Source: Neoceratodus forsteri (lineage: Eukaryota; Chordata; Ceratodontiformes; Ceratodontidae). Taken from it: DNA of 64,000 nt. Below the pieces are notes generated by a model. That model ran no database searches. It worked only from the letters and a program-made list of their open reading frames with translations, and was not told the origin of the DNA. This document shows, piece after piece, positions 35,120 to 47,339 of the stretch (position 1 is the stretch's first letter; each line of letters opens with the position of its first letter). The DNA lies in NCBI GenBank assembly GCA_016271365.2, contig CM028129.1, positions 458,876,501-458,940,500 on the forward strand, in the 5' to 3' direction. The position numbers and the translations under genes were made by a program.

Positions 35120-35761
35120 TTGCAGGAATTCCCCCCTGTAAAAACTTGTGATCTACCACTTTTAGTTGATGATGATGATGACCCAGTAATCAATATGATA
35201 GGTAGTCATGGTGGTCAGTTGCAGTCCAGGTGTGCAGTGCCAGAAGCATCACGTGCCCCCGCCACTTCAGTGCTTAAAATAACAGACTTAAAAAAGCCAC
35301 ATCATCATGGACATGTTAAAAGCAGAGCATCATACTCCCTTGTTTGGGATTTTTTTGTTCCAGATGCAAATGATGATTCAGTTGCAATCTGCCAGGTTTG
35401 CCATGTGTGTGTGCGTCAAGGTAAAAAGGGGAGCCATCTGGGGACAGGAGGACAGCATACGCATCTTAAGAATAAGCACTTGGCTTTGTGGACCCAGCAC
35501 AAGCTGGCAGCTAATACCACAGTGGGGCATTCTCCCATGTCACCAGCAACCATAGCTAGCATGTTATCCCCTTCCATGACTGTTGAGCCCAGTAGGAAAT
35601 TAAACGTGTGCAGTAGTGCAGTAATAAGAGCAGAGGATTACTACAGGCATGATGAGGTGGAGGACCATAATGAGTTTGACATGTTGTCCAGTGCTGGTGA
35701 GAGTAGCAGTTTTTGTGGTGGTAGTGGTGGTGGTGAATGCAGTATGTCTAGTGCAAGTTAA
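35120..35761 (+). pseudogene. hAT transposase: BED zinc finger region
   Basis: The 213-codon frame has the BED pattern: aromatic V-W-D-F-F, C-Q-V-C, then G-S-H-L-G-T-G and H-T-H-L-K-N-K-H (about 35340-35500). BED fingers bind transposon ends. Serine/acid-rich linker sequence follows (E-D-Y-Y-R-H-D). The whole frame aligns with minus-strand pieces at 63567-63995 and 58144-58490. It ends at a stop at 35759; the next domain is in another frame. Confidence 0.88.
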
Positions 35762-35991
35762 GTGGTACATCAACCCCAGTTGGCAAATCTGGCAAAATAA
35801 CATCATTTCTGGGTTTGTCATCATGACCTCTGCAACCGTCTTCATCAAATGTCCACACTCCACTCCCTGCCAATGCCATTCATCACAGAGCACAACCATT
35901 TGTGACCAACAACACACCACATGTAAACATTTAAGTCAGCCCACATTACAGAGTGTTTTGAGCATGAGCTGAAGTACCCCCCAATCATACA

Positions 35992-36974
35992 GTGTCACGT
36001 GAACTTAATGCTGCTGTAGCGGAAATGCTGGCAATTGACCTTTTGCCCTTCTCCTTTGTGGAGAATTCTGGGTTTCGGTGGTTTGCTGCACGTGTCTGTC
36101 CAAAATGGAAAGTCCCATCCAGGACATACTTTTCTACCTGTGCTGTCCCCGAGTTGTTCTGCACTGTGTCCGACTCAATAAGACATGCCTTTCAACATTC
36201 CTCCTCTCCATTCATCCATTTAAGTATGGATATGTGGACAAGTGGCAAAACAGTGGGGAGTTCATAACTGTGTATAACTGCACACTGGGCACAGGTGCCG
36301 GGCGTTTTTTGTGATGTTGGTAGTGTGAATAATCAGTGCAGTAAGGTGGACTGTCGCTGTAGCAATCTTCCTGGAATTCGCCAGCATGCAAGGATTGCTA
36401 TGCTCAGTGTGACCTGTTCACACACTGGTGAGAACATGTTGGACATGTTACTGACTGAAACTGCCAGATGGCTAAACCCTCTGTCCCTTAGAGCTGGGTT
36501 CATAGCAAGTGGCAATCGGTCAAATGTGGTGAAATGCATCATGAATGGTGTTTTTTTTCATGTTCCATGCATGGCCCACTGTTTAAATCTTGTAGTTCAG
36601 GAGGTTCTGCAGCACCCTGATATAAAGAAAATGCTGACCATTGCACGATGTATCTGCTCTCACTTTTCAAGATCTGGAAAGGCCTGTGACCAACTGCGGC
36701 AGTTGCAGATACAAAACAGCCTGCCTCAGCACCGCCTGAAGCTGGAAGTTGTCACCTGATGGAACTCCACGTTATACATGGCAGAGAGGCTGTATGAACA
36801 ATACAAAGCCCTCTCCGAATATCTTGTTATGCACCCTAGCTGTGACAGTTCCAGGTCCTCCATGATGATGGAACAGTGGCACCTCAAGGACTCTGTAATA
36901 ACAGTTTAGTGGCCTTTTGAACATGCCACACAGGCAGTGAGTGGCGAGTCTGCCTCCATTAACCAATCAATTCC
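35992..36974 (+). pseudogene. hAT transposase catalytic core
   Basis: The order is typical of hAT: L-N-A-A-V-A-E-M-L-A-I-D-L-L-P-F (36001), S-M-D-M-W-T-S with the first catalytic aspartate (36225), then, after a frame slip near 36270, C-M-A-H-C-L-N-L-V (about 36571-36600, the C-x-x-H motif), and after a stop at 36758, F-E-H-A-T-Q-A-V-S-G-E near 36917, close to the conserved block before the catalytic glutamate. The Tx1 LINE cuts the frame at 36974; it continues at 42918. Confidence 0.88.
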
Positions 36975-37155
36975 TTTTTTCAATTCACTTTTATTTAAAG
37001 TTTTGGTTACAGGAATACATCCAACCATACAAATCTAGAGGAAAAATAACCACATCAGACATTATATCTAACCCCATTTGGATGCATTCCACCCCACCCA
37101 TCCCCACCACCCCAATTCTTCCCCACCAACCCCCCATGCACAGCACACATAATAT

Positions 37156-39476
37156 TCATCCTATTGACCATATTATTACAATTAACATACTTGGTCTGGT
37201 AAGGAATATAATGAATATAAAGAACCCCATATCCGTTAAATCTGCCAAGCTTGTTCTGAAGACTAGCAATAGTCCTTTCCGGCTCAAGATTGGCAAGGAG
37301 TTCTTGTAACCATTCGCATATGAGATATCCAAAGTGTCCTTCCAGTGCCTTAATACCACCTTTTTAACAGAAGCAGATATCAAACAAATGTGATATCTCC
37401 TGTTTTGGACACCAATAGTGGCAACATCCCCTAAAACACATATTTCCGCCATAAAAAGATTATCCAACCTCAGAAGGGGATCCAATTTAACTTTAATTCT
37501 ATGCCAAAGTGGAGCTATTTTGGGGCAGTGCCAAAAGATATGAAGTAGGTCCCCAATATCCTGTTGACATCTGTAACAGGTCGCAGAGGACACCATACCT
37601 AGTCTAGTTAATTTCGAAGGGGAGTAATAAATGTTGTGCAATAATTTAAATTGCATTAGTCTAATTCTGTCTTGTAACAGAAATTTATGGCATGATTTCC
37701 ATATACCTGACTAATCGAAATCATGCTCAGGAAGGAGCTGGGACCAATAGTGCTCCGGAGCAAGATTTCGCGGATATATCCAGCTGAGAAATATACTATA
37801 AATGGCAGAGACTGCATGGGCTTTCCCCACCAAAGGCACAAGTGTATCACCGAAATCTGGAGCTATGACCTTAGGGGGGATCATGCCTATTTTATTAACC
37901 AACAGATGACGACATTGAAAAACTGTAAATACATTAACCTGTGAGACCTGAAATTTTTCCAAAATGTCGGTTGAAGTTAACCATTTCCCTTCTAATGATA
38001 AAAAGTCTTTTATCGACACCTCTCTTAACTGTGGTAACCAGTTACCCTTGATGGGTTTGCCATCTATTAGGAAATTGGGGTTTCCTATTAATGGTTGAGC
38101 CAGATCTTTATTGTGACTGTGTTTTAAAAAGGCACATAGCTGCGAATGGACTTTAACGGATATCTCAATAGGGAGTTGCGAAGAGGTGTGGGTAAAGAGT
38201 TTGGAGTACAATATAGCAAAGCCCTGGGTGTCAGCCCTGAGTCTACTATACGAGATACCTCCACTTTTAACCAGAAGGGGACATAATTGCTAGTTTCACA
38301 ACAGTCAATCATAGTTAACCACCTAAGATATTTAGTAACATGACTGGCCCAATAATACAGCCCAAAGTGGGGAAGTCTCAGTTCTCCAGTCAATTTAAGA
38401 CGACCAATTTATGATAAGCCAGTTTGGGTTTCTTGAGGCTCAAATAAAGCCAGAAATTATACATGGACTTTTTAAACCACTTTAGAGGAGCCAAATATTC
38501 AACATATTTATAGGATAGAACAGACGGGAAACATTCATTTTTACTAAATAATTTTCTCCAAATTGACAATGGAAGCAGCACCCATCTTTTAAGATCCACC
38601 TCAATACCATACAATAATGAATCCAGATTTAGCTGTACCATATGCATAGGGATCTAGATATGGTAAGGCCTAAATATTTAATTGCATTTGCATTCCAGGC
38701 CAGCCGAGAGAGGTAATATCATGAGCGTAAGTCTTATAATTCAAAGGAAAAACCACCGTTTTTCCAGTATTGAGCTTATAGTTAGCAACATCACTAAAAT
38801 TCTGGATAGTATCAAGTAGAACAGGCAATGAGGAGGACGGGTAAGAAATCTGCAACAAGAGGTCATCTACATATGAAAGTACTTTAGAGGTGTGCCCCCA
38901 TACCTGGATACCCTGAATCTCTTGTTTTTGTACAATCTGCCTAATAAGTGGTTCAATGTATAAATTAAAAAGCAGCGGTGAAAGCGGGCAGCCTTGTCTG
39001 GCGCCAACAAAAAGTTTAAAGGGGTCCGAAATTGCGCCATTGCAATTAATTCTTGCAGTTGGAAAACTATAAATAGAGTTGACCCAGGCACTGAACTGTT
39101 GGGGAAAGCCGAAGGCATCCATAACCATGGATAGGTATTTCCAATAAACCCTATCGAAGGCCTTCTCGGCATCCAGTGAAACCAAAACCATACGGTAATC
39201 CATTTCCCTGGAGGAGGAGAAGATGTGTGTTAGGGTCCTTAAGTGATCAGCTGAAGATCTTCCCTTCATAAATCCCACCTGCTCCACCCCAATTAGACCG
39301 GGAAGAACCCCATTAATCCGATCTGCTAGTAGCTTAGAGAGGATTTTAATATCCTGGTTAAGAAGTGAAATGGGTCTGTAACTAGACACCAATTCTGGGG
39401 GTTTGTCAGGTTTGGGCAAAAGTACAATCAAGGCCTCAAACAAGAAACATCCGTAGCGGTTCCATTTAATATACAT
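37156..39476 (-). pseudogene. Tx1-type ORF2: RT and C-terminal domain
   Basis: An open stretch 39476-38670 has L-L-P-K-P-D-K-P, R-P-I-S-L-L-N-Q-D, D-A-E-K-A-F-D-R-V and the catalytic Y-V-D-D-L-L-L (about 38860), with valine where alanine is common. It then continues in other frames (38647-38390, 38393-38124, 38211-37711). The last part, 37656-37156, has C-Y-R-C-Q...H-I-F-W-H-C-P-K, the zinc-knuckle signature of Tx1/L1 C-termini. At least three frame shifts. Confidence 0.9.
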
Positions 39477-39500
39477 TGAAACAGTCTCAACAATAAAGGA

Positions 39501-40113
39501 TTAACTCTTTGGTGAAAGCCTTGTAAAAATGAGCGAGAAGCCATCAGGGCCTGGTGTTTTATCCAAGGGAAGGGACTTTATAACCCGGTCTATTTCACTC
39601 TCTGTGATAGGTAAAGTCAGCTGTGCCTGATTGAACTCATTCAAAGTGGGCAAATCCAGCCCACTTAAGAAGGAACTAATCTTTCCCACAGATGGAGGAT
39701 CCTTCATAGCCCTGTAAATCCCTTCAAAGTACTTTCTGAATTCCCCCAAGATAGCCTTAGGAGCAGTTTTAATTGAGCCATCTTCCAAGGAACAAGTGGC
39801 CGACACTAATCTAGTGGAATCTAATTGTTTTACCCCGCCTGGCTAACATACGGCCAGCTTTTTCCCCTTGATCAGTATATACCGCCCCCATTCTGATAAT
39901 CGCCCACTCAGCCTGTTCGCCTAGGATCCTGAGATAAGAATCATGTAACTGAGCTAGCTCCTGTCTATATTCATCTGACGAAGAGACTGAAAGCCTGCTT
40001 CCTTTACTCGAATCTGGGAGAGTAAATCCGAAATACATTTCAGCTTCTCCTTCTTTCTCCGGGAAGCAAGCTCTATCAGAGTCCCATGCAAACAGGCTTT
40101 GAGCGCCCCCCAC
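39501..40113 (-). pseudogene. Tx1-type ORF2 linker between endonuclease and RT
   Basis: Frames 40113-39811 and 39806-39501 carry the linker typical of this clade: G-A-V-Y-T-D-Q-G-E-K-A-G, and F-R-K-Y-F-E-G-I-Y...P-L-D-K-T-P-G-P-D-G-F. These link the endonuclease at 40970 to the RT at 39476. A frame shift separates each piece. Confidence 0.85.
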
Positions 40114-40970
40114 TCCATGTCGGGCCGACAGGTAAAGTCCAGATTGAAGGAGGTGAACTCCATTATCTGAGAGGAGATAAACTTAATTATTTTGGGGTCT
40201 TTTAATAGTTGATTATTAATTTTCCATCTACCCCCAGATTTAGTCAATGCTGCAAAAGCGATTAGAGATGTTACAACCGAATGATCCGAAGGTGGACCAG
40301 GAGAAATTCCCGCATTCAAAACGCCTGATAAGAGAATGTTTGAAATAAGAACGTAATCGATTCTGGACATGGTATTATGTGCCTGGGAGGTGAAAGTAAA
40401 TTTGTGGGCATTTGGATGGAGGATCCTCCACACATCGCAGAGGCCCAATTGGTCCATCATCTCTCTAACCACTCTTTGGGCAGGAGATAGTCCCTTCTTA
40501 ATATTACCAGATCTATCAATAGCTGGGTCCATTACCAGATTTAAATCCCCTCCTATTACAATAGGTAAGTTAAGATAAGGTGAGAGTACTTCCATAATCT
40601 GAACAAAGAAACCCGGGGTATCAGTGTTGCGGCCATAGACTGATCCCAAGACTATCTCCAACGTGTGCAGTGTACCCCTAATAAAAACGTATCTCCCTAG
40701 GTTATCTTGGAAAATTTGAATCGGTTTAAATGGAACTGACCTACGAAACAAAATCATTACCCCTCTGCTTTGGGTATTACCCTCTGAGGTGAATACCTGA
40801 CTTATTTGGAGCCTCCTTAATTGGTTACTCTCACTATTAAGTAGATGGGTCTCTTGCAGGAATATTACATCACCTTTCAGATACCCTAAATGTTTTAAGA
40901 TCTTGTATTGCTTTGATTTATGGCGAAGACCATTAACATTCCAACTCACAAAATTAATGTTCCTTGCCAT
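39954..40970 (-). pseudogene. Tx1-type ORF2: AP endonuclease domain
   Basis: A 338-codon open frame starts M-A-R-N-I-N-F-V-S-W-N-V-N-G-L at 40970, the canonical start of L1/Tx1 ORF2. It keeps L-Q-E-T-H, V-Y-G-R-N, G-G-D-L-N-L-V, S-R-I-D-Y-V and P-S-D-H-S-V-V, so every catalytic block is present. The domain itself looks intact; it then runs out of frame into the linker. Confidence 0.93.
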
Positions 40971-41869
40971 AACTCAAAAGATAAGTGATTGTACAAGGAC
41001 TAAAATCTTTATGACCAGTCCCATTTTCCTTGACCGGAACTACTACGTGTGCCGTGCTACCCCCCATTATTTCAAACTTCAAAAAACCAAAAAAACCCAC
41101 ACAACAATAACTAATCCTAAACCCCTATTCCTCCACCCTCATCCCTCCTGATCTGTCAATGATCATGTCTGCAGCTCACCAAGTTTACCACTTCAGCCCC
41201 TTCCACCCAACCTTTTAAGTCAGCAACGCATTGCCCCTAGTATGCAGGATCGTGGCAGAACTGCACCTTGATCCCATATTCTATCACACTTGCTCCTGTT
41301 AAACTGACTCATTAATAATAAAGGAGGAAGAAGGAGATTCCCATTGGTATAGCCCACGGTCATTAACATACACAAGCCCCAAATAACAGCTTTTAACCAC
41401 TCTAGCAAAGCTACTGAGCTTATAGAACTTGGCTCATACATTAACAGAACATTATTACTGTTGCTTGCTAAAAAACATTTCTATATGTTTCCGAACTGAG
41501 GACTAACAACAGGGACCCCAAAAGAACAGAACTGCTTAAAACAAACGACTTTTGCATCCTGCCAGAGAAGCAGGAACCAAACAAACAACTGGGCATTACA
41601 TCATGCTTCTTGAGTTCAGTTTATAATAAACATATTCAGAACGACGTCTATGGAAGTGTTCAAAGCCATCTAACGGCCTCTGGCTCCACCTAGTGATAGA
41701 GAGTTACATTGCATCTTCATACAGCAGCTGGCATAAAAATTACAATTCGGGAGTCCCTTTCACGGAAGTCCAGTACACCCACCATTTCCTAAGACACAAT
41801 ACACAGCTGAGACATCTTTCACATACTTAGTCCTGCATTATTGCAGAGGTCTATTACAGGACATCAGCT

Positions 41870-42601
41870 TCAATGCATTTCAGGGTATTTGGACAGGTTA
41901 GGGAATCGCGAGTTTAGAAGCTTCTGATGGAATCGTAGCTTCTCATACCCACGCCATGAACTCGCCACCAGCACCTGAAAACGGGCAGGGTGGCCCATCC
42001 TGAACCTAATGTCAGCTGCAATTAATTTGGTGATAATTGGGTGATAGGTTGCTCTTTTCTGCCGCATGGACAATGGCAAGTCTTGCACTACTCTCAGCGA
42101 GGCGCCTCCCCATAACTCCTTTACTTCTTTAGCTTTGATTAGAAAATGATGGCGTTCCAAATAGTTTAGGAAGCGGAGGATAAAGGTGCGTGGCGGGGCA
42201 TCAGCAGGAGGTGAGGCTCTTAAGGCTCAATGCGCTCTCTCTATTGTATAGACATGCCCAAAGGGTGATGGACCAGCAATCTTTTCAACAAATTTCTGAG
42301 CAAACTTGATGGGATCACCTCCCTCTTCTTTCTCTGGAAGGCCAATGATTACAACGTTGTTTTGACAACTACGTCCTTCCAGGTCCTCAATCTTGTTTTC
42401 CAACTTAGAAATACGTTGTCTCATGATAGCTAAGTCCGGCTCTAGCTTCTCGTTCCTCCGCTCCACTGATCGTATACGGGCTTCATTATCAGAAGCCCAT
42501 AGTGTTAAGTCTTCCAGAGTACGGGTTATACTTTTGATTTCTCCTGCAAGCTCTTTCATTTGAACCTTGAAGGGTTGGAATTCTTTAAGAAAGCTGGCCA
42601 A
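41870..42601 (-). pseudogene. Tx1/L1-type ORF1 RNA-binding protein
   Basis: The first part (42601-42227) is a heptad-rich coiled coil ending in N-N-V-V-I-I-G-L-P-E-K-E-E, the start of the RNA-recognition domain of L1-type ORF1. After one stop near 42227 it continues P-P-R-T-F-I-L-R-F-L and K-E-V-K-E-L-W-G (42160-41870). A single stop/frame slip separates trimerising and RNA-binding halves. The real start may lie further upstream (up to about 42865). Confidence 0.88.
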
Positions 42602-42917
42602 AGTGAGCGGGTCAGTAACGTCGATATCCTCGGAGGGAGTTTGGGCTTGTTGTGTGGCTGAGGCCCTCTAATTTTTCTGGGCCTTCTCCGGAGAAACCGG
42701 AGGCGTATGCCTTGGCAAGGCTCTTCGCATTTCAACTTCCATCAGGTGCGACCAGCCAGAAGGAGTCCTCTCTCTAAGCACAGACCAAGTAATAAAGATG
42801 TCCAAAGTTGTGAAGAACTTCTTTAAAAAATGCAAATGTAGGTCGGGTGGACGGAGCTCCAGCAAGAAGCAGCTAACTTGCGCTCTGCATCACGTGATCC
42901 CCTAGCCAATCAATTCC

Positions 42918-43840
42918 ACTGCTGTGGGTGCTGAGGCAGACATTGGTGAATGTACAGCATAGCCTTGATGTTGCCGGAGACGGTGGTAACAGTACATTGC
43001 TGCAACACATACTGACAGTATTTGACCATAATCGTCACGTTGTGAGCATTCAGCGTAGTGACAACTTTGCCATAGCAACAATGCTGGACCCACGATACAA
43101 ACGTGGAATTGCATCAGTACTGGAGGAGGGCCTGAACAGGTAAAAAATATCAGTGGTCAACTGATGCGCTTGGTTCATGGGGCACAGAAGTCATGTGCTA
43201 AGGTCAACAAACCTCAGCAGCATAATCTGGCTGAAGATGTACCTGGAGGACCATCAAGCATATCCTGCAAGGGGAAGGGGACTGTAGTTCCAGGTGGTCT
43301 GTCATCCAAAGTGGATGGTGTCAACCTGCTTTGGGAGGCTTTGTCCCAAGTGGGTATTTGTGAAATTAATGATTCGGGAGAACAGGATGATGCATCACCA
43401 ATTGGACTTAGTGCAGCACAGAGAATGGCTGAGTCATATTTGTCTGAAAGAGCCATCTGACAATAAGTGAAGATCCTCTTTTGAACTGGAGTGGAAAGGT
43501 CAGTGAATGGTCAGAGCTGACTGCAGTGGCACTGAAGTACCTCACATGCCCACCCTCCAGTGTAAGTGTTGAGAGGGTATTCATCTCAGCAGGTGCAATA
43601 GTCAGGGATCATCAGACAAACCTGTCTCCCGCAAATGTTAGTTTGCTAACATTCATTAAAATGAATGAGAGGCACATACCAGCACAGACTGCAACCTTGG
43701 TATTCATACCCCGGCCTAGTCATGGTGGTCTTGCTGATGTGGAAATGGAGCATCCTGGTGGCACTGGCAGTAGCTGCCTGAAACAGCCAACCAGTGACGT
43801 AGATGACGACACAATGGAGAAAGAATTTCCCAGTGGTTAG
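42918..43840 (+). pseudogene. hAT transposase C-terminus with dimerisation domain
   Basis: It resumes after the Tx1 LINE with A-T-M-L-D-P-R-Y-K (about 43077-43105), a hAT signature. Stops at 43141 and 43458 follow. The last frame (43481-43840) reads V-A-L-K-Y-L-T-C-P-P-S-S-V-S-V-E-R-V-F-I-S-A-G (about 43528-43600), the classic hAT C-terminal dimerisation motif, then N-L-S-P-A-N-V. Two stops and frame changes make it dead, but the domain order is complete. Confidence 0.9.
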
Positions 43841-43939
43841 ACTTCAGACATCAATGACTGTGAGGGCAGTTTTCTTTGTGAGTATGATGATGTGGTTAAT
43901 GTTGGCAGGTTTTAACTGCAGTATTCAAAAGGCAGTGTC

Positions 43940-44600
43940 CCTCCAGACCACCACCACCGGGACTGATGTTATCCACTGCCACCACTGCCACCATGAGTCT
44001 GTCTGCCCCCCGGGCCATCACCACCACCACCGGGACTGATGTTATCCAAGTCTGCCACCATGAGTCTGTCTGCTCCCCAGACCACCACCACCACCACTGG
44101 GACTGATGTTATCCACTGCCACCACTGCCACCATGAGTCTGTCTGCCCCCAGGACCACCACCACCACCGGGACTGATGTTATCCAAGTCTGCCACCATAA
44201 GTCTATCTGACCACCACCACCACCACCGGGACTGATGTTATCCACTGCCACCATGAGTCTGCCTCCGCCGGACCACCACCACTGGGACTGATGTTATCCA
44301 CTGCCACCACTGCCACCATGAGTCTGTCTGCCCCCAGGACCACCACCACCACCACCAGGACTGATGTTATCCAAGTCTGCCACCATAAGTCTATCTGACC
44401 ACCACCACCACCACCGGGACTGATGTTATCCACTGCCACCATGAGTCTGCCTCCCCCGGACCACTACCACCAGGACTGATGTTTTCCACTGCCACCACTG
44501 CCACCAAGAGTCTGGCCCCCAGGACCACCACCACTGGGACCGATGTTATCCAAGTCTGCCACCATGAGTCTGTATGCCCCCCACGGACCACCACTACCAG
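43940..44600. repeat. Minisatellite, units about 50-78 bp
   Basis: About ten copies of a unit built on gggactgatgttatccac, tgccaccatgagtctgtctg and runs of CCA triplets. Unit length varies because the CCA run and one internal block expand or drop out. It lies just after the hAT C-terminus, within the element. Confidence 0.92.
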
Positions 44601-45464
44601 CTTCTTAATATTTAAACCATAAAGTGAGTATGTGTACTCATGTTTGTTATGCTGCCTCACTTTCTTTAGTTGTATGATTTATTTTCTGTAGCTTTTCAGA
44701 GCCGCAATGGTAAAACACATACAGTACACTTCTTTTGTTTCTTTTACAGGGTAACAAAAAAGGCTCCATTGCTAAAACTCGTTGGGAATGATGCTGTAGC
44801 TGTACCGTACAGAGAGGAACCAATGTAATAGCCATGTGAAATCTATTCTGGTAAGTATGAAGATTTTATTTCATCCATTTCATTGTTTTGTAAAGACTGC
44901 AGTAAATATTGCACACAACAGATTGTGTTAGTTGACAAGATGTGTCTTTGAAATGTAACTTGACTTTAGGGATTGAGGTTTGAGAACCAGGGAGGGACAC
45001 ATAACAATTAAGTTGTAAGAAGTCATTCATTTCTTTTTTTAGGAAACTTCCAGATGCTTTGTTGTTCAGTCAAAGTGACCTTATCCAAAAAAGTTATTCA
45101 ACATCAGGCACCCCCCCTCCCCCGAGCTTGGGCACACATGCAACACGCAGAAGTTGTTTCATTAGATGACCATGACCATCATTAACAACCGGACTCCAGA
45201 AGGATGTTGATGAAATCTGTGAAGAAGTAACAAAATAAGAAACCATTACAGACAAACCTGCAAATATGATTACCCCCACCTCCCCCACCCAAGAAATACT
45301 TATCTTCATGTGCATGAGAGTTATCCGTTTCCAATTTCAGCTCAAATAATTCTCATTGAGCACTGGAATGTGCACACTAACAGTTTCTGTGTGATCTGTG
45401 ATGCAGAACAATACCATGAGAACATGTCCATGTCAACCTCCTTCCTCACCTACAAAATACACAA

Positions 45465-45466
<2 letters not shown>
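44601..45466. other. hAT 3' noncoding sequence
   Basis: Within the hAT boundaries but without a recognisable frame. AT-rich, with one short C-rich stretch at 45104-45124. Confidence 0.4.

Positions 45467-45514
<48 letters not shown>
45467..45514. repeat. (TA)n microsatellite
   Basis: About 24 TA units. Confidence 0.97.
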
Positions 45515-45516
<2 letters not shown>

Positions 45517-45658
45517 ACTCACCAAGGCTACTATTAGTGTTCAGCCAAAAGACACCCTTCAATCCAGTTGAGATGATCACATTGCATTTGCTCGAATCAT
45601 CTCGCAGAACATATTGGACCAGCAACAAGACGGTCACAGTCATCATTTTATACTGGGG

Positions 45659-46085
45659 TATGTGCTGAAACACTCTCATTCCACTGTGTTACCACTTGTC
45701 AATTCTCGGCACACAAGAAGGATGCATTTTGTGCCTACAGAAAAAATCTGGGACTCTGTGCCACCACTGTGCGCATGACTGAGTGCGCCATTAATTTTGG
45801 GGGACTTTGTATGTGCTGAAACAGTCTCATTTCACTTTCTTACCACTTGTCAATTTTCTGCACACAAGGAGGATGCATTCTGGACCTGCAGAAAAAATCT
45901 GGGGACCCTGTGCCACTTTTATGCGCATGACTGAGTGTGCCATTAATTCTGGAGGACTTTGTATGAGCTGAAACAGTCTCCTTTCACTTCGTTACCACTT
46001 GTCAATTTTCTGCACACAAGGAGGATGCATTCTGGGCCTGCAGAAAAAAATCTCAAGACTCTGTGCCACTTTTGTATGTTCTGTG
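45659..46085. repeat. Tandem array, period 151 bp, 2.8 copies
   Basis: Copies begin at 45659, 45810 and 45962 with tatg(t/a)gctgaaac. Adjacent copies agree at most positions. No coding frame. It lies inside the hAT. Confidence 0.92.
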
Positions 46086-46759
46086 ATTGTTGCTGTGAGC
46101 TCATGATGTCATACTGACATTTTTACAATGAAAGCATCATTGCAAGAATGTCCTCACAGTTCTGAACTGTACTGTTTCATGCTACTTTACATTGCCACAG
46201 CCACCACTTCTTACCTCCAAGTTGTGAGTGACTTGAATGATACAATTCTTCTCGCAATTTATGTCTGCTTTACTTACTTGACTAGTTTTTTTCATGTATG
46301 AAAAAAAATGAGCACGTCTTCCAATACTGTTCGGACCAACTTTGTATTTATTTGCAGCTGCTTTTCATAAATGTTAATTAACAACAGAAGTGATATATGA
46401 CAACTACTTTATGTGATGGAGAAAAGCAGAGGAAAACAATGACAAAGACCTGGTCAGCACCAATTTAAAAGGACTGCTGCTTTCATTATTTCACACATGA
46501 AAAAAGGTAGTACAGCAAACTCAACTACTACGGATTATCGTATCATTCCAGTCAGTCAGGATGTATGTAAAGGAAGTTGTAACATAGCATTAAAAAATAT
46601 AGGTCAGAGTTATCAACAGATTGTTTCGCTGTTGCTTTACAGACATTCACCACATTACATAGTTATGGTGATGCACATAAACTAATATGTGAGGTCATTA
46701 CTACCACTGAAATATTTCTTGCTCCACAGAGTGCAATATATTTCTGTGAAAAAAAACTA
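46086..46759. other. Unassigned hAT-internal stretch
   Basis: No gene or repeat recognised between the tandem array and the MITE. Confidence 0.35.
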
Positions 46760-46761
46760 TA

Positions 46762-47162
46762 ATTTCATTACAGTGAGTCACGTGATGGAGGAATTACCAA
46801 TCAGAAAAGCCACCCACCTTCTGCCACCCTTTCTGGTGCATGCTCCACTATAGTGAATGTCCGGCAGCTATCCCAACCAATGTTTCCTTATGTTATAAGG
46901 TTCACTTTGTGATGAAATGTGGGATGTTTCCACTAACAAGGTTCTTCTTACTGGAAACGTGGCCACACATTTCACTACAAACTGACCATTATAACATAAA
47001 GAAACATTCAGAAACCTGCTGGACAATCGGATATTCACTGTAAGGAGCACGCACACGCGCTCTCCCTGCCATCACGTCCTAGCATTGCTGAGAAGGAAGA
47101 CAGAATGTGGGCAGATTTTCAGAATGGGAATTCCTCCTTCATGTGACACACTGTAATGAAAT
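46762..47162. mobile_element. Palindromic MITE, TA target duplication
   Basis: The whole 401-bp unit folds on itself around about 46960. The outer ends atttcattacag are exact inverted copies; inner blocks (for example ttccttatgttata near 46885 and tataacataaagaaac near 46992) also pair. TA at both borders suggests the Tc1/mariner group. Confidence 0.82.
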
Positions 47163-47339
47163 TAAGCCTGGTTTTCACAAAAATGCATTGCACTATGTGG
47201 TGCAAGAAAGATTCCACTGGAAGGGAAAATGTGTATGATTAAACAAAAACAAACAAAAAACACACAAAAAAAGTACAACACAGTAGTGCGGTGGGGTCAG
47301 GGGTGGGTGTGGGGGGGTAGAAAACAATCCCCTGACTTA

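Larger units (their letters stand above)
36975..42905 (-). mobile_element. Tx1/L1-type LINE, full-length looking, inserted in the hAT
   Basis: Perfect 12-bp duplications ccaatcaattcc flank it (36963-36974 and 42906-42917). Removing it restores the hAT reading S-I-N-Q-S-I-P-L-L-W. On the minus strand it has a 5' leader, ORF1 (coiled coil and RNA-binding), ORF2 endonuclease, RT and a terminal C-C-H-C knuckle, and a short A-rich 3' end. The 5.9-kb length and both ORFs suggest no truncation. Frame shifts in ORF2 make it inactive now. Confidence 0.93.

Noticed and set aside
36941..37309. Plus-strand open frame of 122 codons
   Set aside because: It is the antisense of the Tx1 LINE 3' end and starts in the hAT; isoleucine/proline-rich and motif-free.
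43940..44600. CRISPR-like spacing of repeats
   Set aside because: Units are contiguous and vary in length, with no unique spacers. The window is eukaryotic; this is a minisatellite.
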